64,000 nt of DNA from Lachnospiraceae bacterium. GTDB lineage: Bacteria; Bacillota; Clostridia; Lachnospirales; Lachnospiraceae. The DNA lies in the NCBI GenBank assembly GCA_022510685.1, contig JAFLTA010000004.1, positions 41,105-105,104 of the forward strand, in the 5' to 3' direction. This document shows positions 17,040 to 25,616 of this stretch, piece by piece. The stretch's first letter is position 1. Each line of letters opens with the position of its first letter. The position numbers and the translations under genes were made by a program. The notes under the pieces were generated by a model, which saw only the letters and a list, made by a program, of their open reading frames with translations, was not told the DNA's origin and did no database searches.

Positions 17040-18311
17040 TTATTTCTCATATACCAGTTTTCCATCCACGAAGGTTTTCTCAATCACCCCATACACCCGT
17101 TTTCCGTCAAAAGGGGTATTCTTTCCCTTGGAGACGAAGCTGCTGCTGTCAATGGCATATTCTGTATCAATATCCGCAACGACCAAATCCGCTGCACTGC
17201 CGGGAGCCAGTGTTCCCTTAGGGATACCCAGGACTTTTGCCGGATTGGCACTCATTTTTTCCACTAATCCCGAAAGACTTAAATACCCTGCCTTCACAAG
17301 CTCTGTATAACTGATTGCAAAAGAAGTCTCCAACCCTACGATTCCAAAAGGTGCCTTTTTCATTGTCTGGTTTTTTTCCTCTGCCCCGTGAGGTGCATGA
17401 TCTGTGGAAATGATATCCATCGTCCCGTCAGACAGGGCTTTTTTCAAAGCCTCCACATCTTTCCTGCTCCTAAGGGGCGGATTCATCTTAAATCTGCCGT
17501 GATCCTCCGTAATATCTTCGTCTGTCATCGTGAAGTGATGGGGACAGACTTCTCCCGTCACGTTAAGTCCCTGCTTTTTCGCCATCTCCACCAAAACTGC
17601 GCTGTCAGCCGTAGAGCAATGACATAAATGCAATTGGCATCCGGTCTCCTTTGCCATGAAGATATCTCTGGCGGCAATTACATCTTCCACCGCGTTTGTA
17701 ATGCCGGGAAGGCCTAACTCCTCTGCTCGCGCTCCCGCGTTCATCACTCCGCCATCTACCAACGCCTTATCCTCACAATGAGAAAACATAGGCATATCGT
17801 TCCCTGCTGCCTCCTGTAACCCTTTACGAAAGACAAGAGAGTCCATGACCGACTTACCATCTTCGCTCAATGCCACTGCGCCTGCCCGTTTCATTCCGGC
17901 GATATCCGCGAGTTCCTTTCCCTCCTGCCCCAACGTTACCGCACCCACCGGCAGGATATGAACCGGTGACTGTTTTGCCCGTTCCAAGAGTTCTGTAACC
18001 CGCTCCGGACTGTCAATGACCGGATTTGTGTTGGGCATGGGACAAATGGTAGTGACACCACCCTTTGCTGCTGCATTGGCTCCTGTTGCTATCGTCTCTT
18101 TATACTCATATCCCGGCTCTCGTAAATGCACATGTAAATCAATAAAGCCGGGCATAATTATTTTTCCTGTGGCATCAATTTTTTGTTCTGCATCTTCGAC
18201 AATATGATCTGCCACGTTTTTAACTACACCGTCTTCCAACAAAATATCTCGTTTGCCGTCAATCCCCTGAGCGGGATCTACCAAATGTCCACCATAAATA
18301 AGTGTTTTCAT
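17040..18311 (-). CDS. pyrC: Dihydroorotase
   Basis: Cyclises carbamoyl-aspartate to dihydroorotate; class I amidohydrolase, 423 residues. Metal ligands are visible in DLHVHLREPG, in the GAVALSEDGKS segment and in STDHAPH. ATG 18311 has AGGAGG five bases upstream; the longer frame to 18335 has none. It is first of pyrC-F-K-D and lies 25 bp after a terminator hairpin, with no clear promoter in that gap, so its transcription start is uncertain. Confidence 0.94.
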   Translation of the reverse strand: MKTLIYGGHLVDPAQGIDGKRDILLEDGVVKNVADHIVEDAEQKIDATGKIIMPGFIDLHVHLREPGYEYKETIATGANAAAKGGVTTICPMPNTNPVIDSPERVTELLERAKQSPVHILPVGAVTLGQEGKELADIAGMKRAGAVALSEDGKSVMDSLVFRKGLQEAAGNDMPMFSHCEDKALVDGGVMNAGARAEELGLPGITNAVEDVIAARDIFMAKETGCQLHLCHCSTADSAVLVEMAKKQGLNVTGEVCPHHFTMTDEDITEDHGRFKMNPPLRSRKDVEALKKALSDGTMDIISTDHAPHGAEEKNQTMKKAPFGIVGLETSFAISYTELVKAGYLSLSGLVEKMSANPAKVLGIPKGTLAPGSAADLVVADIDTEYAIDSSSFVSKGKNTPFDGKRVYGVIEKTFVDGKLVYEK

Positions 18312-18331
18312 GTATGCCTCCTGATTAAGTA

Positions 18332-18364
18332 ACAAAAGAGCATCTGCCGGAAACGGCAGATGCC
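18332..18364 (-). terminator. Terminator between the NUDIX gene and pyrC
   Basis: GCATCTGCCG (18340-18349) and CGGCAGATGC (18354-18363) with a GAAA/TTTC loop, followed on minus by TCTTTTGTT. It ends the asd-NUDIX unit. Because it stands so near pyrC and no promoter is obvious between, it could also attenuate pyr transcription; no PyrR-type loop is seen. Confidence 0.75.
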
Positions 18365-18372
18365 TCTAATAG

Positions 18373-18777
18373 CTAATACAAATCCGCTTGTTGCAAATCT
18401 TCAAGCATCCGTTTGTTACTGATATACTCGTCAAACTCCATAGGTGTAATCCACTGGGCATCGTTCAATTCTTCTGACAACCGGACATCATCTTCATCCA
18501 TTTCCGTCAGACAGAGATACGCCAACCCCAGATTACATTCTGAGCCAATCATAACCGTCCATGTATACAGTACACGACCGGCAACGGTAATCAATCCTGT
18601 CTGCTCCTGAATCACGCGTACAACCGCGGCTTCCGGAGACTCTCCAAACTCTGCAACACCATCTACAAACTCCCACTGGTATGGGTTCGCAATGTTATCA
18701 TCATACCATTTTTCAACTGTTAAAAATTTATCATCTTTCTGTACAATTCCCTTTACAAGGATACGATATTGGTTCAT
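18373..18777 (-). CDS. NUDIX-fold protein with degenerate NUDIX box
   Basis: A 134-residue protein with the NUDIX fold pattern. The box reads G-x5-E-x7-R-V-I-Q-E-Q-T-G-L: the Glu after Arg is Val and the second Glu of the EE pair is Gln. These normally bind the metal, so pyrophosphatase activity may be weak or lost. Start: ATG 18777 behind GGGGGA; the preceding in-frame TTG is less likely. It lies 24 bp after asd and is probably cotranscribed with it. Substrate unknown. Confidence 0.75.
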   Translation of the reverse strand: MNQYRILVKGIVQKDDKFLTVEKWYDDNIANPYQWEFVDGVAEFGESPEAAVVRVIQEQTGLITVAGRVLYTWTVMIGSECNLGLAYLCLTEMDEDDVRLSEELNDAQWITPMEFDEYISNKRMLEDLQQADLY

Positions 18778-18801
18778 CAAATTCCCCCTATCTGTGCAAT
18801 G

Positions 18802-19899
18802 TTATTTTGCAGTAATATACTTCTTAGCTGTTAAAAGCTCTGCGGTGAGCAAAGCACCACCTGCTGCACCACGCACTGTATTATGGGAGAGTCCTACAAA
18901 CTTATAATCAAATACAGTATCCTCACGCAGTCTTCCCATGGATACACCAAATCCGTTCTCGTAGTTGACATCTAAATCCACCTGCGGGCGATTGTCATCC
19001 TCCAGATATTGAATAAACTGCTTTGGTGCACTTGGAAGTTCCAGTGCCTGAGGTTCTCCGCTGTACTCTTTCCAAGCTTTCAGAATCTGCTCTTTTGTAG
19101 GTTTTTTTCCCTCCTTGAAAGTGACAAAAACAGCCGCTGTATGACCATCCAGTACCGGAACACGGATACATTGTGTCGTAATTACCGGACCGTCTGCCTT
19201 GACAATCTCACCATTTTCAATGTGACCCCAAATTCGCAGAGGTTCCTGCTCACTCTTTTCCTCCTCACCACCAATGAAAGGAATGATGTTGTGCTCCATC
19301 TCCGGCCAATCTTTGAAGGTTTTACCTGCACCGGATATTGCCTGATATGTGGTAGCAACCACCGTCTCAGGCTCAAAACCAGCCACCTTCAAAGCATGCA
19401 GAGCCGGTGTATAGCTCTGAATGGAGCAGTTTGGCTTTACTACAACGAAACCTCTCGTAGTCCCGAGACGTTTCTTCTGTGCTTCAATCACATCAATATG
19501 CTCCGGATTTAACTCAGGTACTACCATAGGAACATCCGGTGTCCAACGATGTGCACTATTGTTAGAGACAACCGGTGTCTCTGTCTTTGCATATTCTTCT
19601 TCTATCTTTTTTATTTCGTCTTTAGTCATGTCAACAGCACTAAACACAAAATCTACAGAAGCAGCCACTGCTTTTACATCACTGACATCCTGTACCACAA
19701 TTTTTTTCACTGCTTCCGGCATAGGAGTAGTCATCTTCCAACGTCCTCCGATAGCATCTTCATAAGTCTTGCCGGCACTGCGGGGACTTGCTGCGATTGC
19801 AGTCACCTCAAACCAGGGATGGTTTTCCAAAAGTGCAATAAATCTCTGCCCTACCATTCCCGTACCACCTAAAATACCGACCTTTAACTTTTTATCCAT
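18802..19899 (-). CDS. asd: Aspartate-semialdehyde dehydrogenase (archaeal/fungal-type)
   Basis: Reduces aspartyl phosphate to the semialdehyde on the path to Lys, Thr and Met; 365 residues. The NADP loop GILGGTGMVGQRF is N-terminal, the nucleophile is Cys in KPNCSIQSYTPAL, and the later acid/base His lies in VLDGHTAAVFV. Length and the SPRSAGKTY segment fit the archaeal/fungal subfamily. GGAGG precedes ATG 19899 and a good promoter lies upstream. I saw no lysine riboswitch in the short leader. Confidence 0.94.
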   Translation of the reverse strand: MDKKLKVGILGGTGMVGQRFIALLENHPWFEVTAIAASPRSAGKTYEDAIGGRWKMTTPMPEAVKKIVVQDVSDVKAVAASVDFVFSAVDMTKDEIKKIEEEYAKTETPVVSNNSAHRWTPDVPMVVPELNPEHIDVIEAQKKRLGTTRGFVVVKPNCSIQSYTPALHALKVAGFEPETVVATTYQAISGAGKTFKDWPEMEHNIIPFIGGEEEKSEQEPLRIWGHIENGEIVKADGPVITTQCIRVPVLDGHTAAVFVTFKEGKKPTKEQILKAWKEYSGEPQALELPSAPKQFIQYLEDDNRPQVDLDVNYENGFGVSMGRLREDTVFDYKFVGLSHNTVRGAAGGALLTAELLTAKKYITAK

Positions 19900-19933
19900 A
19901 GCTTTGATTCCTCCAATGTTTTAATCCGTATCC

Positions 19934-19962
19934 ATATTACACTATTCCGTATAATAAGTCAA
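19934..19962 (-). promoter_or_regulatory. Promoter of asd
   Basis: Minus-strand TTGACT (19957-19962), 17-bp spacer, TAATAT (19934-19939), about 35 bp before the asd start. Confidence 0.7.
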
Positions 19963-19994
19963 AGGTTGTAGAAAAGAAAGGTATTATTAACGGT

Positions 19995-20065
19995 GGCATT
20001 CTAAACAATCGTTGCTGACCCCATGAAAATATGATAGACTGGAAACAGTGGTTTTGGCATTCTAA
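19995..20065 (+). promoter_or_regulatory. hisS promoter flanked by a 10-bp direct repeat
   Basis: TTGCTG (20012-20017), 17-bp spacer, TAGACT (20035-20040) with a TGA extension precede hisS. GGCATTCTAA occurs at 19995-20004 and again at 20056-20065, one copy on each side of the promoter. This could be an operator pair. No T-box signature was found. Confidence 0.5.
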
Positions 20066-20122
20066 TTCCGCATAACTAATTGATAAATAAGAGTAACGAT
20101 AGACAGAAAGGAACCAACTATT

Positions 20123-21367
20123 ATGAAAACAACACCTGTCAAAGGAACCAGGGATTACCTTCCAAAAGAAGCGGCACTTCGGGATTATTTACAGGAAATA
20201 ATCAAGTCAACTTATCAGGAGGCGGGTTTTGAACGCATTACAACGCCCATTATCGAGGATGCAGTAAACTTAGATAAAAGCGAAGGCGGTGAAAACTTAA
20301 ACCTTATATTTAAGATTTTAAAACGGGGACAAAAATTATCTTCTGCCCTAAACGGAGAAAATCCTACGGAAAATGATTTATCAGATATGGGACTGCGCTA
20401 TGATTTAACCCTTCCTCTATCCAGATATTATGCAAATAACCGAAACGAATTGATGAATCCTTTTAAGGTGATTCAGATGGACAGGGTTTATCGCGCAGAG
20501 AGACCGCAAAAGGGACGTCTTCGGGAATTTATGCAATGTGATATCGATATTATCGGCAATGCTTCTCCGGATGCAGAGGTAGAACTGATCTTAACGACTA
20601 CAAGAGCTTTGACACGCATCGGTCTTCCTTCTTTTAAGGTAAAAATCAATGACCGGAGAATTCTGAAATCTATTTTTTCCTATGCCGGTTTTACGGAAGA
20701 AAACCATGAAAAACTGGCAATTATTTTTGATAAATCAGATAAAATCGGTATCAATGGAGTGAAAACAGAGTTAGAGGAAAACGGCTTTTCTGCTACTGCC
20801 ATAGATACTTTCATCGGTTTATTTGAGGGTGGCAGTCTTGACTTAGAATCTGTTGCAAAAGTTTGTGATGCGGAGTATGTAGCATCCTTAAAATATATCA
20901 TTGATACGGTAAACACTGTATCCGGCGGAGCTTTTCCGGTTGAATTCACTCCATCTTTAGTACGTGGACAAGGCTACTATACGGGAACTATTTTTGAGGT
21001 GGAGGCTGATGGCTACAGTGGTGCCGTCGCCGGTGGCGGTCGCTATGACAACCTCATCGGCAAGTTTCTGAACGAAGACATTCCTGCTGTCGGATTTTCC
21101 ATCGGTTTTGAGCGGATTTTCGGTATCCTGATGGAGCAGGATTACGAAATCCCCGGACTGAAAAAACGCATTGCCGTATTTTATGATAGCGACACCTATG
21201 CTGCTGCCCTGCAATACGCAGGAGAACTTCAAAAAGATTATCTGGTTTCCACGATTGCCAGACCAAAAAAGCTGGGCAAATTCTTAAACCGACTTGAGGC
21301 AAACGGATATGATGGCTTTGCTGTTTACGGACAGGAGGACGGAGTCAAATTATTCGGACAGGATTAA
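20123..21367 (+). CDS. hisS: Histidine--tRNA ligase
   Basis: Charges tRNA-His; class II synthetase, 414 residues. Motif 2 is YRAERPQKGRLREF, the histidine-binding region is LVRGQGYYTGTIFE (Gly where many HisRS have Asp) and motif 3 is AVGFSIGFERI. A short anticodon domain ends at YGQEDGVKLFGQD. ATG 20123 follows AGAAAGGA. It could be the HisZ regulatory paralog, but the full motif set and the C-terminal domain favour a synthetase. It is divergent from asd and ends at a strong terminator. Confidence 0.88.
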   Translation: MKTTPVKGTRDYLPKEAALRDYLQEIIKSTYQEAGFERITTPIIEDAVNLDKSEGGENLNLIFKILKRGQKLSSALNGENPTENDLSDMGLRYDLTLPLSRYYANNRNELMNPFKVIQMDRVYRAERPQKGRLREFMQCDIDIIGNASPDAEVELILTTTRALTRIGLPSFKVKINDRRILKSIFSYAGFTEENHEKLAIIFDKSDKIGINGVKTELEENGFSATAIDTFIGLFEGGSLDLESVAKVCDAEYVASLKYIIDTVNTVSGGAFPVEFTPSLVRGQGYYTGTIFEVEADGYSGAVAGGGRYDNLIGKFLNEDIPAVGFSIGFERIFGILMEQDYEIPGLKKRIAVFYDSDTYAAALQYAGELQKDYLVSTIARPKKLGKFLNRLEANGYDGFAVYGQEDGVKLFGQD

Positions 21368-21393
21368 TGGCGTAATAGTCAACATAACTAAAG

Positions 21394-21430
21394 AGGTCAG
21401 AAATCTCGACAAAAAGATTTCTGACCTTTT
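21394..21430 (+). terminator. Terminator of hisS
   Basis: AGGTCAGAAATCT (21394-21406) and AGATTTCTGACCT (21415-21427) form a 13-bp stem with an 8-nt loop, followed by TTT. Confidence 0.88.
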
Positions 21431-21452
21431 ATGATTCCCTTCTTCTATTAGA

Positions 21453-23621
21453 TTATCGAATAAAATTTGTTCCGATTCGTTCTTCTTTTTCCGGCAATCC
21501 AAAACACTCTTTGCCCAAACCAATGCTCTTTATGAGAAATGCCATATTCTTGCCCAGGGTGCGCATGGTCTGCAATCCCTCTCCGTCTCGTCCGGCTTCA
21601 TCCGCATTATTACCGTGAATGTTATTCCAGTACTGACTGGATACCACAGGCATTCCCGAAATGGTAAAGAATTTATTCAACTCGTCAAAGGTAGCCGAAC
21701 AGCCTCCGCGTCTCGCAGACACTACCGCTGCTCCCGCCTTCATAGTCTTATCAAAACGGCTGCTATAGAATAATCTCGTGAGGAAGGCAACTAATGTGGC
21801 ATTGGCAGAAGCATAATATACCGGACTACCTACTACCAGTCCGTCTGCATCTCGAAACTTTTCTGCCACCTCATTGACAATATCGTCAAATACACATTTT
21901 CCCTTTTCCGCACAACCATTGCAGGCAATGCAACTTCGAATCGCAAGATGTCCGACCTGTATCGTCTCAACGGTGATTCCCGCTGCCTCTAACTCCTTAG
22001 CCACTTCTCCCAGCGCAGTTGCCGTAGAACCGTTGCTGTGAGGTGAACCGTTGATCAGTAAAACCTTCTTTGGCTTTTTCTCTATGATATCCACCAGACT
22101 TTGTGAAGACACGGCAGCTGACTGCTCTGCTGTATTTCCCTGACTGTCCTTTACCGCTTGATCCGGTGCAGAAACACTATTTTGCACATTATCAACTACA
22201 TTTGTCGAAGCTGTATTCTCCTGCCCTGATACTGCATTCCCTTCTATACTTCCTTCCGGCAGTTTTGCTTCCTCTACAGATTTACTGCCCAGATAAATTA
22301 CTGTTCCCCGGTTTGGCGGAAGAACAATTTGCAGACTACCGTTGCCATAAGTTACTTTGTCTGCCTGCCCAAGCAAATCCGTAGCTGCCGCTCCCTGAAC
22401 CGGTGCATTCAAAGATATTGTCGCCGGGGCATCATCACTGTTTAATGCCACAATCATAGCACTGTCAGAAAGTACACGTCCATAGGCAAACTGTCGATTG
22501 GTCAGTGACAACTCCTGATAGGCACCCTGTGTCAACTCCGGATATTCCTTCTTTAGTTCACCCAGCTTCATACAGAGTGCTGTAATCTTATTTTCCGTAT
22601 ATGCATTCTGGAAATCCTTGATATCCAGGTATGGACGCAAATTCCAATCGGAACTTTTCTCCTTCTTTCCTTCAATGGCAAACTCAGAGCCATAGTAAAG
22701 GGAAGGTATGCCATACAATGTATATACCAGAATCGTTACCAGGAATAAATGCTCTTTATTTGTTAATTTTGAGTAGATACGCTCCACATCATGGTTATCC
22801 ATAAAAGTATACAGACGGTAATTGCCGCATATACCCAACAGGCGCTTTACGGAATGGGCAATCTCGAAATAATTATGGTCATTATGTCCGGAGTACAGTC
22901 CCTTGTGCAACTCATAGTTGGTCACTGCATGGAGCATCTGGTCGCCTACCCAGCGGCTGTAATCACCGTGGATTACCTCGCCCATCAGCCAGAAATCCGG
23001 CTTCAAACCATCCGTCACCTGACGCATTGCACGCATGAAACCATGGTCTAATACATCTGCAGCATCCAAACGGATTCCATCAATATCAAACTCAGACACC
23101 CAGAAGCGGATGGCATCAAAAATATGATTTTGTACATCAGGATTTTGCTGATTGAGTTTTACCAGCAAGTTGTATCCACCCCAATTGTCATAAGAAAAGC
23201 CATCATTATATTCATTATTTCCACCAAAATTAATATTGCAGAACCAACTGCAATAAGGTGAATTTTCCCTCTTTTCCTTAACGTCTTTGAATGCAAAAAA
23301 TTCTCTGCCCACATGATTGAACACACCATCTACGATAACCTTCAAACCAATTTTATGACAATATGCCACATAATCCTTAAAATCGTCATTGGTACCAATA
23401 CGCCTGTCCACTTTGCAATAATCCGTTGTCTCGTAACCGTGTCCCACAGATTCAAACAAAGGTCCGATGTATATCGCAGTACAATTTATTTTCGCCGCAT
23501 GATCTGCCCACTCCCTCAACTGGTCAAAGTGAGACTCCTCCTTCCCCGTATTTTCTTTTGCACAGCCACACAATCCTAACGGATAAATGTGATAAAATAC
23601 TGCCTCATCATACCAAGCCAT
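21453..23621 (-). CDS. Alpha-amylase (GH13) fused to NAD(P)H-dependent FMN reductase / iron-sulfur flavoprotein
   Basis: One uninterrupted frame of 722 residues. Residues 1-445 are a GH13 hydrolase with all catalytic motifs: VIVDGVFNHVG, GIRLDAADV (nucleophile near D186), LMGEVIHGD (acid/base near E215), FMDNHDVERI. Residues 447-515 are a low-complexity Ser/Ala/Glu/Gln linker. Residues 516-722 are a flavodoxin-fold reductase starting KKVLLINGSPHSNGST, with CIACNGCAEKGKC (Cys 564, 567, 570, 576), a CX2CX2CX5C pattern typical of 4Fe-4S flavoproteins. No signal peptide, so it acts in the cytoplasm. GGAGGAG precedes ATG 23621. The joining of a sugar hydrolase to a flavoprotein is unusual. A sequencing error is unlikely since the linker is in frame, but it should be confirmed. 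Confidence 0.9.
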   Translation of the reverse strand: MAWYDEAVFYHIYPLGLCGCAKENTGKEESHFDQLREWADHAAKINCTAIYIGPLFESVGHGYETTDYCKVDRRIGTNDDFKDYVAYCHKIGLKVIVDGVFNHVGREFFAFKDVKEKRENSPYCSWFCNINFGGNNEYNDGFSYDNWGGYNLLVKLNQQNPDVQNHIFDAIRFWVSEFDIDGIRLDAADVLDHGFMRAMRQVTDGLKPDFWLMGEVIHGDYSRWVGDQMLHAVTNYELHKGLYSGHNDHNYFEIAHSVKRLLGICGNYRLYTFMDNHDVERIYSKLTNKEHLFLVTILVYTLYGIPSLYYGSEFAIEGKKEKSSDWNLRPYLDIKDFQNAYTENKITALCMKLGELKKEYPELTQGAYQELSLTNRQFAYGRVLSDSAMIVALNSDDAPATISLNAPVQGAAATDLLGQADKVTYGNGSLQIVLPPNRGTVIYLGSKSVEEAKLPEGSIEGNAVSGQENTASTNVVDNVQNSVSAPDQAVKDSQGNTAEQSAAVSSQSLVDIIEKKPKKVLLINGSPHSNGSTATALGEVAKELEAAGITVETIQVGHLAIRSCIACNGCAEKGKCVFDDIVNEVAEKFRDADGLVVGSPVYYASANATLVAFLTRLFYSSRFDKTMKAGAAVVSARRGGCSATFDELNKFFTISGMPVVSSQYWNNIHGNNADEAGRDGEGLQTMRTLGKNMAFLIKSIGLGKECFGLPEKEERIGTNFIR

Positions 23622-23708
23622 TTTTTTCTCTCCTCCAAACTTATCTAAAATAGTTTTATAATGAAAACATAATCCATTCTATTTTCTGTTCATGCATTTT
23701 GCCTGATT

Positions 23709-25598
23709 TCAAAGCTGCTGTCTCTTATGATGAATCTCTTTATCTGCATACATTGCCGCATCAGCCTCATTAATCAGTTTATCAATCTCCTTTGCCGTCT
23801 CAATCTCTCTCCAGACAGTGCCACAGCTTGCACCCATCTGATAAGATATTTCGCAATTTTCATTCAATACATCGATATGCTGCTGCAAAACATCGTTGTA
23901 ATGCTGATAAAAATCAATATCCGACTCCGAGGTGGCTTCCAACATGGCAACCATATATTCATCGCCGCCAAAACGGGCGCAAATCCCATTTTTGTTTCGA
24001 ACCACATCCTCCAACACGGAACCGATACTGCAAATCGCAAAGTCGCCTTCCTGATGCCCAAAATTATCATTGACATATTTCAAGCGGTCCATATCCACAG
24101 AGGCAATAAACAATGTTTTAGGCTGAGTCCCCAAAAGCTTCATACGGTTTTCTATTTCTTCATAAAATCCGCGCCTGTTGTACAATGAAGTCAACGGATC
24201 TCTCACATACAGACTGTATAACTGCGCCTGTTTGTGGACATTGCCAAACACCTGATCAATACTCATGGTAAATTCATAAAAAGCACCGTAGTCAATCCGG
24301 TTTAACTCCTGAGATATAATCATAAAACCGTAATCCTCCGTCTGCCAGTGCAGGGGAACTATTAATTCCAGTCCCGTCTCCTGTCTGATCCACGAAAGCT
24401 TTTCCACCTCCGTTCCCTTGGGAATCACCTCTAAAGGAACCGAATACTCACCATTCCGTATTTGAACCAGTTTAATATAACTGTCTGTATTTTCATCTTC
24501 ATCAATATCCGTATTGCGGTAAAAATTAGGATTGACACAGATGACCATATTGTCTGACGGAATAATCCAACGATACTCCCTCAGTTTTTCTGCCATGCGC
24601 TGTAAGGAATGCCCCTCCGACAATAAATTCATCATCATGAATAAATCGTTGGACAGATTGCGAATGGCGCCGCTCTTGGTATACCAGTGCATAATTTCTT
24701 CGCTGAGATTATGCCAACTGGCGGCTTCACATCCACAAGATTCCCTATATACTACATGGAAAGGAATTTCTATATCATAAGGTGTCGTTACCTCTCCGGA
24801 TAAGTATTCCGTTATCATTTTTACAGCGTAGTGTCCAACCTTTTCTGTATCATCTTTTGCCGTGGTCAGCTTAGGTGTCATGCATTGTCCCAACTCCAGT
24901 CCGTCAAATCCCGTGATAATCACATCCTCCGGCACTTTAATACCGTGATTTTGCAATACATTGCTCACTGTAATCGCCATAATATCATTGGCACAGATAA
25001 TTGCCTCCGGACGCCTCTGCTCTCCACTTTCCCACTGACTCACCCAGCTTTCAGCAATTTCTCTGGTAGGTCCTTCCCAAAATTGACCATATGCCAGATA
25101 CTCCTCCTGAAACGGCAGACCGTTTTCCTGTAATACCTGTTTAAATACGTCAATACGGTCATCGGAAAACTCATTGTTATCAAAGCCTGCTATAAAATTT
25201 ATCTCTTTGCATTGATGAAATTCCACCACGTGTCTTACAACCTGTTCAAAAGAAGAACTATACGCCATGGTAATATTGAAACATTCGGGCATACTGTGAT
25301 CCACGGAGATTACCGGCACTTGATTTTTTTTAGCTCTGTCCGCTAATTTCCTGCACACTTTTTCATTGCGAATCGACTCGGACAAAATAACCAACGCCGA
25401 AATTTTATTAAAAGGAACATTACGAAACACACTCAACTCTCCATTGCCATGACTTGTATCTACGTCCAACTTTGTGGAAATATTAAATACCATGACTTCA
25501 TAATCTTGTGCTCTCGCACTCTCACAGAGAGAACGCACAAGTTTTTCCTGCTCCCACATATGAATCCTTGCTACGCAAACTGCAATAGTTTTTTTCAT
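23709..25598 (-). CDS. GGDEF protein with LacI-type periplasmic-binding-fold sensor
   Basis: About 629 residues. Residues 1-290 match the sugar-binding fold of LacI/GalR regulators (NDIMAITVSNVLQNHGIKVP, VIITGFDGLELG) without their helix-turn-helix. A middle region (about 300-460) resembles a GAF-like or coiled sensor segment. The C-terminus is GGDEF with DPLTSLYNRRGF and an intact RFGGDEY active site, so it is a likely diguanylate cyclase. No signal peptide or membrane helix: a cytoplasmic sugar sensor making c-di-GMP is inferred. An RxxD inhibitory site is not evident. The start is 25598 (GAGG six bases upstream) or 25610. It lies just after the CPBP gene and before the amylase fusion. Confidence 0.85.
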   Translation of the reverse strand: MKKTIAVCVARIHMWEQEKLVRSLCESARAQDYEVMVFNISTKLDVDTSHGNGELSVFRNVPFNKISALVILSESIRNEKVCRKLADRAKKNQVPVISVDHSMPECFNITMAYSSSFEQVVRHVVEFHQCKEINFIAGFDNNEFSDDRIDVFKQVLQENGLPFQEEYLAYGQFWEGPTREIAESWVSQWESGEQRRPEAIICANDIMAITVSNVLQNHGIKVPEDVIITGFDGLELGQCMTPKLTTAKDDTEKVGHYAVKMITEYLSGEVTTPYDIEIPFHVVYRESCGCEAASWHNLSEEIMHWYTKSGAIRNLSNDLFMMMNLLSEGHSLQRMAEKLREYRWIIPSDNMVICVNPNFYRNTDIDEDENTDSYIKLVQIRNGEYSVPLEVIPKGTEVEKLSWIRQETGLELIVPLHWQTEDYGFMIISQELNRIDYGAFYEFTMSIDQVFGNVHKQAQLYSLYVRDPLTSLYNRRGFYEEIENRMKLLGTQPKTLFIASVDMDRLKYVNDNFGHQEGDFAICSIGSVLEDVVRNKNGICARFGGDEYMVAMLEATSESDIDFYQHYNDVLQQHIDVLNENCEISYQMGASCGTVWREIETAKEIDKLINEADAAMYADKEIHHKRQQL

Positions 25599-25616
25599 CA
25601 TTATCCTCATTTCTAC

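Noticed and set aside
18332-18364. PyrR-type attenuator before pyrC
   Set aside because: The hairpin lacks the PyrR-binding loop and an anti-terminator partner that I could draw; kept only as a terminator with open questions.
19900-20122. T-box riboswitch before hisS
   Set aside because: The leader is short and no T-box sequence or specifier stem is present.
20123-21367. HisZ regulatory subunit instead of HisRS
   Set aside because: The class II motifs and a C-terminal anticodon-type domain are present, and no his biosynthesis genes are near.
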